Assembly: GCA_965644295.1 (NCBI GenBank)
Contig: CBFFRP010000303.1
Coordinates: forward strand, 1-64,000
Direction: 5' to 3'
Length of the DNA stretch: 64,000 nt
Source of the DNA: Paraphysomonas bandaiensis
Lineage: Eukaryota > Chrysophyceae
Shown piece after piece: positions 31,623-41,653 of this stretch; within the stretch, counting starts at the first letter, position 1, and every line of letters starts with the position of its first letter. Under the pieces are notes generated by a model. That model was not told the origin of the DNA, ran no database searches, and saw only the letters and a list, made by a program, of their open reading frames with translations. Made by a program: the position numbers and the translations under genes.

Positions 31623-33650
31623 TTAACACTCAACGTTTCCAGCCAGATACACCCTTAACACATCTTGACACAGAAACACAACATAGAGAGCCAACATCGT
31701 CCACCCCAGGCCGTAGCTCATCTTCCACGACGAGATGACGATACTGGTTATTACCGCAGCAACCATACCAACCAACACCACTACAGATATGAACAGATTA
31801 TCTGCGCCCACAACCACCGGGCAGTCCATGACAATATTAAAAAGCATCCACGGAACGGGAAGTCCAACACAGACATCGAATATGTTGCTACCAATTGAAG
31901 ATGAGACGGCCATATCACCCTTACCCGCTTTAGCCACTACAACAGAGGATAAAAGATCTGGAACACTCGTTCCAGCAGCAAGAATGGTGAGCCCCATCAC
32001 CACTGCAGGTACACCAATGGTAGCTCCCAGTGTTGTAATCCAATCTACGAGTAAGTAGGAATAGGCTCCGATCCAAGCGATTGCAGCAAAAAATTCGAAG
32101 AAACACCACCCACCGTTACCTGGAATACGAACATCTTTTATACCTACAGTGCACGCAAGGGTCCATGTTATAGGAGCCATAAATAGGTACATCATATTGC
32201 TTTTCCAGTTGTCCTTAGGAAAATCCAGCAACTCTCCCCATATTCCCTCCGCGGCCTCCGCCGCAATCTCCGCGTCATGCAGCTTATCATCCCAAAACGG
32301 CGAGTGTTCAAACCAATCCGAAAACTCCTCCCAAGATATCAGCCCTTTACTGTTCTCTTTATCTTTAAACTTCTGAATAGCTTCCTCTAGTTCAGTAGGG
32401 TGATGATGCACCTGCATTCTTGTCAACAACTTCGTCAAGTTTTCGACAGGAATGTATCCTGTCTTATTTACATCGAATTCGTTAAACATTTTTCTTTCTT
32501 CATTTTGTAATCTCTCTGCCGACTTAACATACCAAACAGTAAATTCGGAAAAATCGACAACGCCATTTTGGTCAATATCGAGTTCCTTCATTACTTCGGC
32601 AACATGTTCATCGGTTATGCTGTCCGTATTCATATCACACAATTGTAGTAGAAGACTTTTAATTTCTTGTGCATCTAGATTGCCTGATTTATCGGTGTCT
32701 AACTTATCAAAAACGGTACGGACATCACCCTTAATTTTATACACGACATGAACTCCAGCAGTGTCAAACACAGATGCATTTTGCGTGAGAAGTTGAACAA
32801 AACCCGCCCGGTAATGTGAAGGAAACACCAATGATCCGCGGCGCATGACCTTGTCGTCATATTCATCGCTATCTTCGTCACCAATTTTATTTCCAACAAA
32901 ATGATGATAGAGCTTCTCGTTGTAGGCCATTAAAGTGCAATACCCAAGGTACAACAGAAACAGAAAGCAAGCCTCCCACCCTTCAATAATACCTGGAGAA
33001 TTTACACCAAACACAAGAGCAACCATCAGTAGAGTGACGATGTAATAAAGACTATCGCGGGCGAGCGGCCATCCAGTGAGTTTCAACGGTGCCAAATCTT
33101 TAGGTGTAAACATTACACAACACGCTATGACAAACAAGACATTGAAAACCGCAGACCCAACGATAGTACCGAAGCCAACATCAGATCCCTGAAACGTACC
33201 AATTAAAGAGGTCGCCAATTCTGGAGCAGACCCCCCTGCAGCCATAAGAGTAGCGCCCGCAACATCGTCACTGACCTCCCACCGTGCAGCAATTTCCTCC
33301 AATGCCGGCACGAAAAATTCATCGCACACGATGGCAATTGCAACAAAGAGATAAAGACATCCAATAAAGTATCCAACTGCGAGTCCAGGAGGATTCGCTG
33401 GTTCTGGACACCCGTTCCTATCGTCTTTGTCATCGTCATTCGAAGGGAGATCGCAGAGTGGGCTGCGGGTCAAACGTCTACTGGTATGTAAAGTCAGACT
33501 CGATGTGACATTTTCCCGGTATGTATATACTACAAATAGGGCGAATACAGCCATAGCGCAGAAAGACGCAACTTCAACCCATTTCGGAGCGCCAAGTCGA
33601 AGTCGCCGTTGCTTTCTCTGACCTTTATCTACATCTCTATTTCTACCCAT
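31623..33650 (-). CDS. K+-dependent Na+/Ca2+ exchanger (NCKX-like) with EF-hand loop
   Basis: Single exon, 675 residues. A first membrane segment (~25-42) precedes the exchanger half with the alpha-1 repeat GATLMAAGGSAPELATSL...GTIVGSAVFN (~132-170). The second half has alpha-2: GLTILAAGTSVPDLLSS then MAVSSSIGSNIFD. The aspartate in SVPDL is the one linked to K+ dependence in animal NCKX. The large central loop carries at least two canonical EF-hands (DTDKSGNLDAQE, DIDQNGVVDFSE) plus a degenerate one (DVNKTGYIPVEN), so transport is probably tuned by cytosolic Ca2+. Expected role: Ca2+ extrusion across the plasma membrane or an organelle membrane. No introns, unlike most neighbours. Confidence 0.92.
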   Translation of the reverse strand: MGRNRDVDKGQRKQRRLRLGAPKWVEVASFCAMAVFALFVVYTYRENVTSSLTLHTSRRLTRSPLCDLPSNDDDKDDRNGCPEPANPPGLAVGYFIGCLYLFVAIAIVCDEFFVPALEEIAARWEVSDDVAGATLMAAGGSAPELATSLIGTFQGSDVGFGTIVGSAVFNVLFVIACCVMFTPKDLAPLKLTGWPLARDSLYYIVTLLMVALVFGVNSPGIIEGWEACFLFLLYLGYCTLMAYNEKLYHHFVGNKIGDEDSDEYDDKVMRRGSLVFPSHYRAGFVQLLTQNASVFDTAGVHVVYKIKGDVRTVFDKLDTDKSGNLDAQEIKSLLLQLCDMNTDSITDEHVAEVMKELDIDQNGVVDFSEFTVWYVKSAERLQNEERKMFNEFDVNKTGYIPVENLTKLLTRMQVHHHPTELEEAIQKFKDKENSKGLISWEEFSDWFEHSPFWDDKLHDAEIAAEAAEGIWGELLDFPKDNWKSNMMYLFMAPITWTLACTVGIKDVRIPGNGGWCFFEFFAAIAWIGAYSYLLVDWITTLGATIGVPAVVMGLTILAAGTSVPDLLSSVVVAKAGKGDMAVSSSIGSNIFDVCVGLPVPWMLFNIVMDCPVVVGADNLFISVVVLVGMVAAVITSIVISSWKMSYGLGWTMLALYVVFLCQDVLRVYLAGNVEC

Positions 33651-34191
33651 TGTGAAGGGTGAGCACTATAATTCTATGACTTCTTGCAGAAATTTGGTCC
33701 AGTGGAGGGGCATTGATGAAGAAGAAACTTGGCTATGAGTATGTGTGGGCTGTTGTTGTATTAATACTGTGGATGAGATGCATGGAGATGGAGCCGCTAT
33801 GGAGACTCTAGATGAATGTTGAAACGTCCAGATCAATGTACAGCAACACTCCATATAGAATACACTGTATTCCACACTCATGTGTTGCAACCGCCGCTTT
33901 CAGTTTATGTGGCGTCACTGCTTTGAAGTCTGCTGCTCTATACTCACAGTGATAGTATCTTGTGGAGTCATCCATTTTTCAGTATAGCAGTCGGCATCAA
34001 TGTGACCAGAAACGTTGAGCGGTACCGCAGTATTCAATGCAAGTCTTTTAAACTCAATCTCCGGTCAATTACATCACTCTACGTGACGCTTTATCTCTGC
34101 ATCGCATTGATATTCTACTGTAGCTGATTCAGTAAAAGTAACGAGTTACTTTCTTTTACTTTAGTTTCTAGCCTAATTGATAAGAACAACA
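33651..34191. promoter_or_regulatory. Divergent intergenic region, NCKX/YIF1
   Basis: 541 bp between head-to-head starts. It contains GTACAGCAACAC near 33840 and ATACACTGTATTCCACAC near 33861, related to but not exact copies of the TACAGCAGTA motif. No coding region is seen. Confidence 0.4.
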
Positions 34192-35126
34192 ATGTCTCGT
34201 CAAGGACATCAACCACCTGAGTTTCTTCAATCAATGCCACAAGTCAGCCCGGCTATGCTCAATTATGGCGTGGAAACGACGTCTAATATACTCAAGAAAC
34301 AGAGAGATATATATATGCCGGGAATGTCTAATTTTTGGCATTCCTTGAAAGTTTATTTTATGGTAATAATGTCCTCAGGTGCTTTCTGTAATATAAATGT
34401 CTTCTTATAGGTTAGCAATACCTATGTTATTAAGAAAGTGCCTATTGTAATATTCCCATTTCAAACAAAAGCTTGGGCCAGAGTAGGTGAAGATGATATC
34501 TCTGTAAGTTATTCTCAAGTAAGCACTTTCACGACGTGCAATGTAACTTGTGATTGTTGCGAATCACCAGGAAGAAGTATCTACCCATAAGTGGCTTCCA
34601 CCCAAGTATGACGTGAACGCCCCAGATTTGTATATTCCGACAATGGCCTTTGTTACTTATGTCTTACTAGTGGGATTAGTGAAAGGTGCCAACAATAAAT
34701 TCACTCCTGAGGTTTTAATTCAAGCGGTGTGGAGCTGCGTTCTTCTCCAGCTATGCGAAGCTGGGCTGATGAAATTAGGCCTTAGTATGATGCAAGCGAA
34801 CCTTCCTTTTTTGGATCTCTTTGCTTACACAGGATATAAATATGTGGGTATCTGTGTTGCGACACTCTCACTGATATTTGGGTCTACAATGTACTTCCTT
34901 GCGAGTTTATACACCGGTGAGTTAGTCGTGCACTGCTTCTCTGTCACATTCTAAGTTTATTTGGTCCGTTTCTTCAGGAATTTCTATCGCTTTCTTTGTG
35001 CTGAAGAGCATGGCAAGCGCAGTTCCAACAACTGCAGTTAGCTCCTCGGGTCCACCTCGCCATCTCGTTATCTTAGCCTTTGCCGTCATGCAATTCCTTG
35101 TTACTGCTCTTCTTTGCTACTTGTAG
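34192..35126 (+). CDS. YIF1: YIF1-family ER/Golgi membrane protein
   Basis: Four exons (34192-34362, 34411-34503, 34571-34916, 34978-35126) give 252 residues in frame; introns are 48, 67 and 61 bp. The N-terminal cytosolic part (VSNTYVIKKVPIVIFPF, then HKWLPPKYDVNAPDLYIP) and the following membrane segments (IPTMAFVTYVLLVGLVKG, plus several C-terminal helices ending FAVMQFLVTALLCYL) match the YIF1A/B pattern. Known role: with Yip1 and Rab/Ypt proteins in ER-Golgi vesicle transport. The start is the ATG preceding SRQGHQPPEF. The protein is somewhat shorter than animal YIF1. Confidence 0.9.
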
Positions 35127-35466
35127 ATGGACTAGTATAATTTTTTTATGTGCTTGTAGTTCCTTTATTTAGGTCTAGTCGAGCCGCGCAAATTATTTAG
35201 TGCCTATGTAATCATAAGAATCTAGACTTAATATTTCATCTGTTTGTTTCTTACGAAGGAATTCCGATTCTGGAAAATGTATTTGATAAAGTTTGATATA
35301 TCATATCGTAAAAATAGAAATTTATTTATTAGAAACAATTAAGACAGCTGTCATACACATTCTACTAAAGAAAAATTAAAACATAAGACGCAATGAAGTA
35401 TATGCATCCGTTGTAAACTGAAAAACGCGAATGCATAAAGCATGTGATGCCTTTAAAAACACACTT

Positions 35467-36111
35467 TTACCATAAATCATTCTCATCATCTACATATTCT
35501 ATGTTTGTTCTGAAGTCGTCGAAACAGGTGGATGAAGTGTCCAAGGATATATCGCTGTCAACACTGTTATCATCAAATAGATTTTCATTGTAAATAGGAG
35601 GGACTGATTGATTCGAAGAACATGACTGGTAACATGAAGATGACGGGTCTAAATTTGTATGGAATGAGCTTTCACAATGAGAAATCATTGGTGCTAATTG
35701 AGAGAGGTCGAAAAAATTGCTTGGAGATTGAATACGAGGTGTGGCCACCAAACTTCCCGGATTACATGGGGATATGTGAGACTTTATACCACTCTGTGGT
35801 AAATATGTTTCGCAATTGAAATCGCATGGTAAAGGATCACAAAAATTTGATATCTCATGGCGTCCATCCTTTGAATCCTGACACGACTTTGTTGTTAGTG
35901 TGTATGCGAAACCGCTGTCGTTGCCATAGCCATGACAACAGCATTCAGAGCTAAAATCGCCCGAACTCGAATATTGCAAAGAATATTGCTGCCAAAATAA
36001 ATCAATAGACTTGCACTGGCCAGGTGGGGGGGAGGATCTGCGGCGATACTTCAATACATGTTGGGAGGGGTCTGCCCCTAGAACACCTATATCTGCTGCT
36101 GATCTCTTCAT
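35467..36111 (-). CDS. Hypothetical Ser/Cys-rich protein
   Basis: Single-exon frame of 214 residues starting MKRSAADIGVLGADP. It is rich in Ser, Asp and Cys, with a basic patch (KYRRRSSPPPG) and an acidic end (EYVDDENDLW). I recognise no domain, signal peptide or membrane segment. It is head-to-head with the FkbM-like gene (367 bp apart), as in the other pairs, which supports reality. It could be a regulatory, disordered protein. Confidence 0.6.
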   Translation of the reverse strand: MKRSAADIGVLGADPSQHVLKYRRRSSPPPGQCKSIDLFWQQYSLQYSSSGDFSSECCCHGYGNDSGFAYTLTTKSCQDSKDGRHEISNFCDPLPCDFNCETYLPQSGIKSHISPCNPGSLVATPRIQSPSNFFDLSQLAPMISHCESSFHTNLDPSSSCYQSCSSNQSVPPIYNENLFDDNSVDSDISLDTSSTCFDDFRTNIEYVDDENDLW

Positions 36112-36478
36112 TGAAAATTCAGGTACTGACTTTTAAGCACTAAAGCTGCTTGGACTGAAGTATTTCTGCACTCTTACAACGGATTGATTGCCCTCGGTAT
36201 CATGTTGCGATGAATGGACACCTTGGCCCACGATGGACATCTAGACTGCATCTGTCTCCGTATCCTCTGTGAGTGTATATACGTAGTGTATACGCGGTAT
36301 ACAGTATATTGTTGCTGTGATGTATACATGTGAGCTGTATACTCAACTGTGCTGTATATGAGCATCATCAGGGGGGAGTGTGATAAGACACGCACTGAAG
36401 CTCCCCATTGTGCTTTATGTGTATGTGAGGCAACTCTCTTCATCTGCCACTAGTTTTAGTGAATATTTAGTGTTCGTT
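36112..36478. promoter_or_regulatory. Divergent intergenic region
   Basis: 367 bp between two head-to-head starts, with GGTATACAGTATATTGTTGCTG near 36297 and GCTGTATACTCAACTGTGCTG near 36334; these are GTATAC/GCTGTA-rich like the other divergent gaps. Confidence 0.4.
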
Positions 36479-37989
36479 ATGGTTGATAGGCTCAATAAGA
36501 TCGTGATATTATTCCTCTGTCCTCTCATAGTAAGCGCACGCTCTTTAATTACCAATGAGACTATTTGCGGGATGTTACCGTTGCATAACGGAAGCATGAC
36601 TGCGCTTTCTCACCAAGAGAAAGTTGCATATTGCAAGCACTTTAAGCCTTATGTGGTGAATAGCGTGACTAAACCAGACATGTGTGTAGCCAGAGAGGAT
36701 TCCATGGTAAAATATGCTGCTTTATTGTGCATATGAATCTTAGCGTAGTGTATCCTGCGTATTCTGATTTTCGACTTCTATTTTATTATCAAGGTAATAA
36801 TATTTGTTGTGCAGCTTAAAAATGGAAGATCAATTATTGGAATAATAGAAACAAGAGGTTATCTGCCAACTTGCCGTGTAATGCAACTGCTCTTGTGGAT
36901 GATGGCTACAGTAACTGGCGGAGTTTTGCGCAGTAAACTCTTTATTGATGTTGGTAAGCGCGCACATTTCATTCATGTACCCTACCCTATCTATCAATCA
37001 CAGAGTATATAATTTATGACCACTGAGCTACCTTATTCTAGGGTCCAATATTGGGTCGTGTAGTGTTTGCATGTCATCACTTGGGCTACACTCTATAGCA
37101 ATCGAACCATATCTGCCCCATGTGGACATAATACATGCCTCAAAGCGGCTAAATTCTCACAGTATGCATATAATTCACGGAGGGGCTGGTGAAGTATCCA
37201 CGTCACAAAATGTCGTATTCGAACATGGTGGGCAAAACTTTGGGGCCACAAGGATAGATCAGGTAACAACTCCCGGTAGGTTGCGGAAAAGGAAGTTGGG
37301 AGAACAATATGTGATTTCGAAAGTTGAATCTGGAAAACTTGACATAGTTGCTCTTTTCGATATCATTCCAAATGACAAGGAGGTTAGACTAAGTGATTTG
37401 TACTGTTAAATTTACATCGGTATTTAGGTATCTATGCTGAAGCTTGATTGTGAGGGATGTGAATGGAAGGCTTTATTAGGGTGAGCATAGTGTGATTTCA
37501 CACCGTAGTTAGTCTTACTGGTTCTTCTTAGTCTCGGAAACAAGCTCAAACAGGTTGCGATGATCAAAATGGAGGTGGGGAACAAGTACTTTCCGGGACC
37601 TAATAACACAGCGACGCCGTACTCGAATGTGCTTCATTATCTACACGACAAGTAAGTTGAAAACTTTACCAATTTTTATAGTAGCGATGACGCTGTTTTG
37701 ATGCAGCGATTTTGTACTTTTCAAAGATATATATCCTGATACTGCTTACTACTTTGGCAAACGAAAAGGATTTTTAGATCCAATTGATGAGCTCTTTGGA
37801 GCTCTCCACGCGCCGCAGGATAATGGAGTGGATATCGACGTACTGCGAAGAAGTGCGGTCAGTATACTGAAGGCTGAAATTAAGGAATCCTCTTTTACTC
37901 AAATGTGGAAGCGAAGGGAATTATTGGATGTTATTGCCATTCGCCGTGACATATATCTCCAAATGAATGCTTTTTTTGTGAAAACCTAG
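36479..37989 (+). CDS. FkbM-type methyltransferase with signal peptide
   Basis: Six exons (36479-36706, 36815-36953, 37042-37382, 37428-37480, 37532-37651, 37707-37989) give 387 residues in frame; introns are 45-108 bp. The N-terminus MVDRLNKIVILFLCPLIVSA looks like a signal peptide or anchor. The core has the SAM-binding block DVGSNIGSCSVCMSSLG (split across exons 2-3), AIEP and, after it, LKLDCEGCEWKALLG, the usual IDVEGxE block of the FkbM family. Such enzymes O-methylate sugars or small molecules; a secretory-pathway glycan substrate would fit the signal peptide, but that is inference. The C-terminal part (YYFGKRKGFLDPIDELFG) is not diagnostic. Confidence 0.85.
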
Positions 37990-38498
37990 TATTAACGAAA
38001 CGTACCATCGATTCATTATACAAAACATTATAAAAAATTAATAATTGTGTTGGTACTCAGTCTGTTTCTTTAAAAGTTGTTATTAACGAAATCGTACCAT
38101 GTATGGTGCTGTGTCAAGTTGCCCTACCGGGTATCCGTGACATTGTGATACCAGATTCTCTGACCCTGGCTCAACTAAACCAAACTGAGTGCCCACAGCT
38201 CTGATTTGATCTTCATGACCTGTGTCACGAGAAGGATCATATCCTTCTAACAATATCCAATGACTCTACCCACTACCTACAAGATAGGTTCTAGCAGAGT
38301 CCTGCCCTCAAACTTAGGTTCCTTCATAATAATAATATAATATCATATATATTATATAATATAATAACATGTAAATATACACTATATATTACTACTGGCC
38401 ACCTACAAGTAAGTTCCAACATAAAGATATTACATCTTATTATCAACGCACCTATGATTCCCAGGCCAAAGAATTGACCTTCATCCACTTTCTATACC
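37990..38498. other. Intergenic DNA, possible degenerate LTR
   Basis: It holds ATTAACGAAACGTACCATC and a near repeat ATTAACGAAATCGTACCATG, an AT microsatellite near 38328-38372, and the pair TGTTGG (38048) / CCAACA (38421) that could bound an LTR. No target-site duplication or second copy is seen, so no element is called. Confidence 0.3.
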
Positions 38499-39377
38499 TA
38501 TTGACTACTGGTCATTTTCACAGTTAAGATCGTTAAGAGAAGTTTATCGTAATCAAACCCCTCAACAAAGTCGAACTCGCATCTTTCGTGGTGTTTTGGG
38601 GGATAAGTTCCAGAGATATGTCTCCAGGAAACAAATGAGATCCGCAAACATAGCGAGCAGATAACGTTCTGCCCACTCATAGCCTAATGCTTGTGTGGTA
38701 CAAGGGACACCAATAAGTGTAACTTGTGTAGACGTCTTTGGGCCTTGACTAATAAACAGGCATCCGGAAATGGGCCCACCTCAAGGGTAACCGGGATTTT
38801 GGGCTGCCTGCTGAAGTCAAGCATCTGGGATGTTCACTTTAAGGATTCAAAAAATCTGAAGTCAGCAGATGCCAGGTATATCAACATTCTGCTTGCTCAC
38901 GGCGTTTGCTTTGAGCGATAGAGCGGAGGTGGTTGCACCTTGGTGCTTGCTGCGACGCACAAGCAGCCTCCGTAGCGTTAAACAGTAGGATAATAGGGTT
39001 TGTACTAGTTAGTTATAGGTAGACGTCTCTCTAGCTTGACTAGTTTTATTCTAGCTACTAAACTGGTGCTGATTCTTAACACATATTGCTAATAATAAGA
39101 CTTTCAATAATCGTAACCAAACTATATGGACTCTTTTATTAAATTGCATACACAATTGTGTGTGTTGTCATGTAAAACATGTCAACAACATGATAATTTA
39201 TTTCGTTCATGTCAACCACTGCTCAACTTCCGTATCTTGAATCGTTATAATGCAATACTTCAGTTTCACAGCTATAGCTATATAGTATCTTTGGCAACGT
39301 ATTACTGTTTTTCACATTATTGTATTTATCGTATTCTACAGTACTATCTTCGAGAGCGAGCCATAAGTATTCCAACA
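38499..39377 (-). mobile_element. Solo LTR of the element-2 family, split by repeat R
   Basis: 38499-38558 and 39110-39377 together match the element-2 LTR (TATTGACTA..GGTCATTTTCA to GTATTCCAACA). A 5-bp target-site duplication ATACC flanks it (38494-38498 and 39378-39382). The LTR is about 315 bp without the insert. It arose by LTR-LTR recombination and was later interrupted by R. Confidence 0.85.
38559..39109 (+). repeat. Dispersed repeat R, copy 3 (full length, 551 bp)
   Basis: The insertion inside a solo LTR defines the ends: CCCTCAACAAAGTCG at the left and AAGACTTTCAAT at the right. The flanks ATCGTAATCAAAC (38546-38558) and ATCGTAACCAAAC (39110-39122) form a 13-bp duplication with one mismatch. 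There are no terminal inverted repeats and no ORF. Long variable duplications without inverted repeats suggest a retroposon (SINE-like), but no pol III boxes are convincing. Internal hallmark: GCACCTTGGTGCTTGC. Confidence 0.75.
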
Positions 39378-39382
39378 ATACC

Positions 39383-40330
39383 TATACGCCAGTCGAAACA
39401 CAGTAAATGCTGATAGCTCATTATCATCGTATAAGGGAAGATACATTCGGGATTTCGTTGTAGTTGATGCAAAGTACATCTAGTTCAAATGCAATATACG
39501 ATCAAAATACGCATTTATAAACAAAAAGAGTATTGACATCATGTGCTTCAAATTTCAAATTCAATCTCTTGAGGACAACATAGAACACGTGAAGTACAAC
39601 TGCATTACTGGATAATTCGGCAATACACCTCTATTATCCTGAATTAAAAAACGTATTCTCCAGTAAAATTTTCCAACAGTGCGTATCATAAATATGTCCA
39701 GTAAATATCATCAATCATGGTTCTAATCATCATACATCATTGCTAGTCTGCATTATATATCAGTTATCTGTTATCTCTTTACCTATTTCTGTTATATATC
39801 ATGGTATAATTTAAAATAAAACATATCATATAATAGTCATTTTATTCAATAGATCCTGATTCATGGAGTCGATTTTCATAATAATTGTATCCTTTCAAAC
39901 ATGGAATATGTACAAGCTTAAGTATATGCAATAGAGAGCTCATAGTATACAAAAACCTAGTAGCCGGTTATTACAACATTGTGCAAACCAAAAAGAGGTA
40001 AAACTGATTATACAACTCAGAACACATTGTACACTAACTAATATACATATTATGAAATTAGCATGCAATATTTTAGACACAGGACAATACTTCTTGCTTT
40101 GAGTTGATTCAAACATCCTTTCATACATATGTCCTCATGATATGATCTTTCTAAGCAAACACTGTAACGCAAAGTGTTGACAACGTGAATATCTTTAGAA
40201 TAAAAAAGAGTACAAGAAAAACATCTCCTCTAGAAACATTTCGGGATTACAACGCATAAGTGGTCGGATAATGTACACTCTGTGTTGCGGATGGTGAGGT
40301 TTAGAAATCCATCATCCATTGCCTAAAGAG
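39383..40330. other. Gene-free AT-rich intergenic DNA
   Basis: I see no gene, RNA or repeat beyond simple AT-rich sequence; its right part is the 3' flank of the TPR gene. Confidence 0.4.
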
Positions 40331-40789
40331 TTAGGTTTGAGCATCCTCTTGAGCTTGAACTATGGCTTTGTATAAACACTCAATAGTATCATCAAAACGA
40401 CCACTCAATTTATACGCTTGCGCCATGTTACTCAAAGAGGATGAGCTACCGCGTTGAAGAATGTCCACTGCCTTCTGCAGGTATTCTATGGCAGGACGAA
40501 ATCTACGCTGGTCATGATAAACACGTCCGATACTGATGTAGATCTCTACGACCGCATCACTCTCACTATCACACCCCTCTTCACTCAGAGCACCTAGCGC
40601 ATCATTGTAGTGTTTGAGGGCATTTTCAAGTCGACCCTGAGAGTACGACAAGTCTCCGTGCCTCTTCAAACCCTGAGAGGACGACAAGTCTCCGTGCCTC
40701 TTCAAACCCTGAGAGGACGACAAGTCTCCGTGCCTCTTCAAACCCTGAGAGGACGACAAGTCTCCGTGCCTCTTCAAACTATCGGCCAT
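40331..40789 (-). CDS. Small TPR-repeat protein with tandem helix-A duplications
   Basis: Single exon, 152 residues. After MADS there are four copies of the 12-residue unit LKRHGDLSSSQG (the last is LSYSQG), then RLENALKHYNDAL, which completes a tetratricopeptide repeat. Further TPRs follow (EIYISIGRVYHDQRRFRPAIEY, then LQKAVDIL; SNMAQAYKLSGRFDDTIECL). TPRs bind partner proteins. The duplicated unit equals the first half of helix A, so the expansion lengthens the N-terminus without adding full repeats. It is divergent from 41252. Confidence 0.8.
   Translation of the reverse strand: MADSLKRHGDLSSSQGLKRHGDLSSSQGLKRHGDLSSSQGLKRHGDLSYSQGRLENALKHYNDALGALSEEGCDSESDAVVEIYISIGRVYHDQRRFRPAIEYLQKAVDILQRGSSSSLSNMAQAYKLSGRFDDTIECLYKAIVQAQEDAQT
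40633..40776 (-). repeat. 36-bp minisatellite within the TPR gene, four copies
   Basis: Tandem unit beginning CGACAAGTCTCCGTGCCTCT on the plus strand, four nearly identical copies; the length is a multiple of three so the frame is kept. The first copy from the left differs (GAGAGTACGACAAG). Confidence 0.8.
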
Positions 40790-41251
40790 TACACACTACA
40801 CAAACACTGAGTGGGATTCACGTATGCGAACAGCACACTCATAAATCTTCTTCTGCCTCCACTTCCTTACGACAAACGCACACTTCGTTTGAGCGACTTC
40901 TTCAGCAGTAAAGACGCACACACGAAATCTGCTCAGGAAAAATACTGAAAATGATACTATGTATACGGTATACCATACAGTATTATGATGGTATACGTCG
41001 TATGACCTGTTGTCGTAGGGGAGACACCCACACCTACATATGATACCAGGGATACGACATCCAGCTCTGTCCTAAAGCAGCTTCTTGAATGCGTGTTTTT
41101 TTTTGACGACAATTGTCGAAGGGGTTAGCTGCAGGACTATACATACATCAAACATAACCAAGTTCTCATTATATTGTGTAGATATTGTTAAATATAAGGT
41201 CACCACTTCTCCATTGGGGATATGGAATAGTCCCGTAAACAGAAGGAGCAC
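40790..41251. promoter_or_regulatory. Divergent intergenic region, TPR/tail-anchored pair
   Basis: 462 bp between head-to-head starts. It holds GTATACGGTATACCATACAG near 40961 and a 23-bp stretch (40976-40998) repeated exactly at 47566-47588. Confidence 0.4.
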
Positions 41252-41653
41252 ATGTCAAATACTATTCTTACAGATGATGCTACCGTAACGGACCCAGATT
41301 GGGAAATTTTTGAAGATGTGGATTCAAGTGATGAACCACGACAGGAATTGGACCAAACTGTAATGTCGCAATCATATATTGATATCGGAATACCTGCGTC
41401 TAATGAGACACAGAATATATTGACTCCGGTTTTTGAAGAACCAGAAATTGAACGGACGCTGGGGAGCACTAATTCAGAAGACAAAAAACACGAAGCACTA
41501 GAGCTTGAACCGGCTGATGCCACACCTACTACAGATACGCCAGTTATACAACATGAACATTGGTGGCAGAAAAGTAGTGTCGGGATTGCTGTTTTAGTTG
41601 GTGCAGTTTCAGTGGTGGCGTTCGCCATCGCCAAATCATCACATCACAAATAG
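41252..41653 (+). CDS. Small acidic tail-anchored membrane protein
   Basis: Single exon, 133 residues. The first ~100 are acidic and hydrophilic (DPDWEIFEDVDSSDEP). A C-terminal membrane helix (SVGIAVLVGAVSVVAFAIA) is followed by KSSHHK, the layout of a tail-anchored protein facing the cytosol from the ER, mitochondria or peroxisomes. I recognise no domain. It forms a divergent pair with the TPR gene. Confidence 0.65.
   Translation: MSNTILTDDATVTDPDWEIFEDVDSSDEPRQELDQTVMSQSYIDIGIPASNETQNILTPVFEEPEIERTLGSTNSEDKKHEALELEPADATPTTDTPVIQHEHWWQKSSVGIAVLVGAVSVVAFAIAKSSHHK

Noticed and set aside
38048-38421. Candidate solo LTR bounded by TGTTGG and CCAACA
   Set aside because: No matching target-site duplication (AATTG versus TAAAG) and no second copy in the window.
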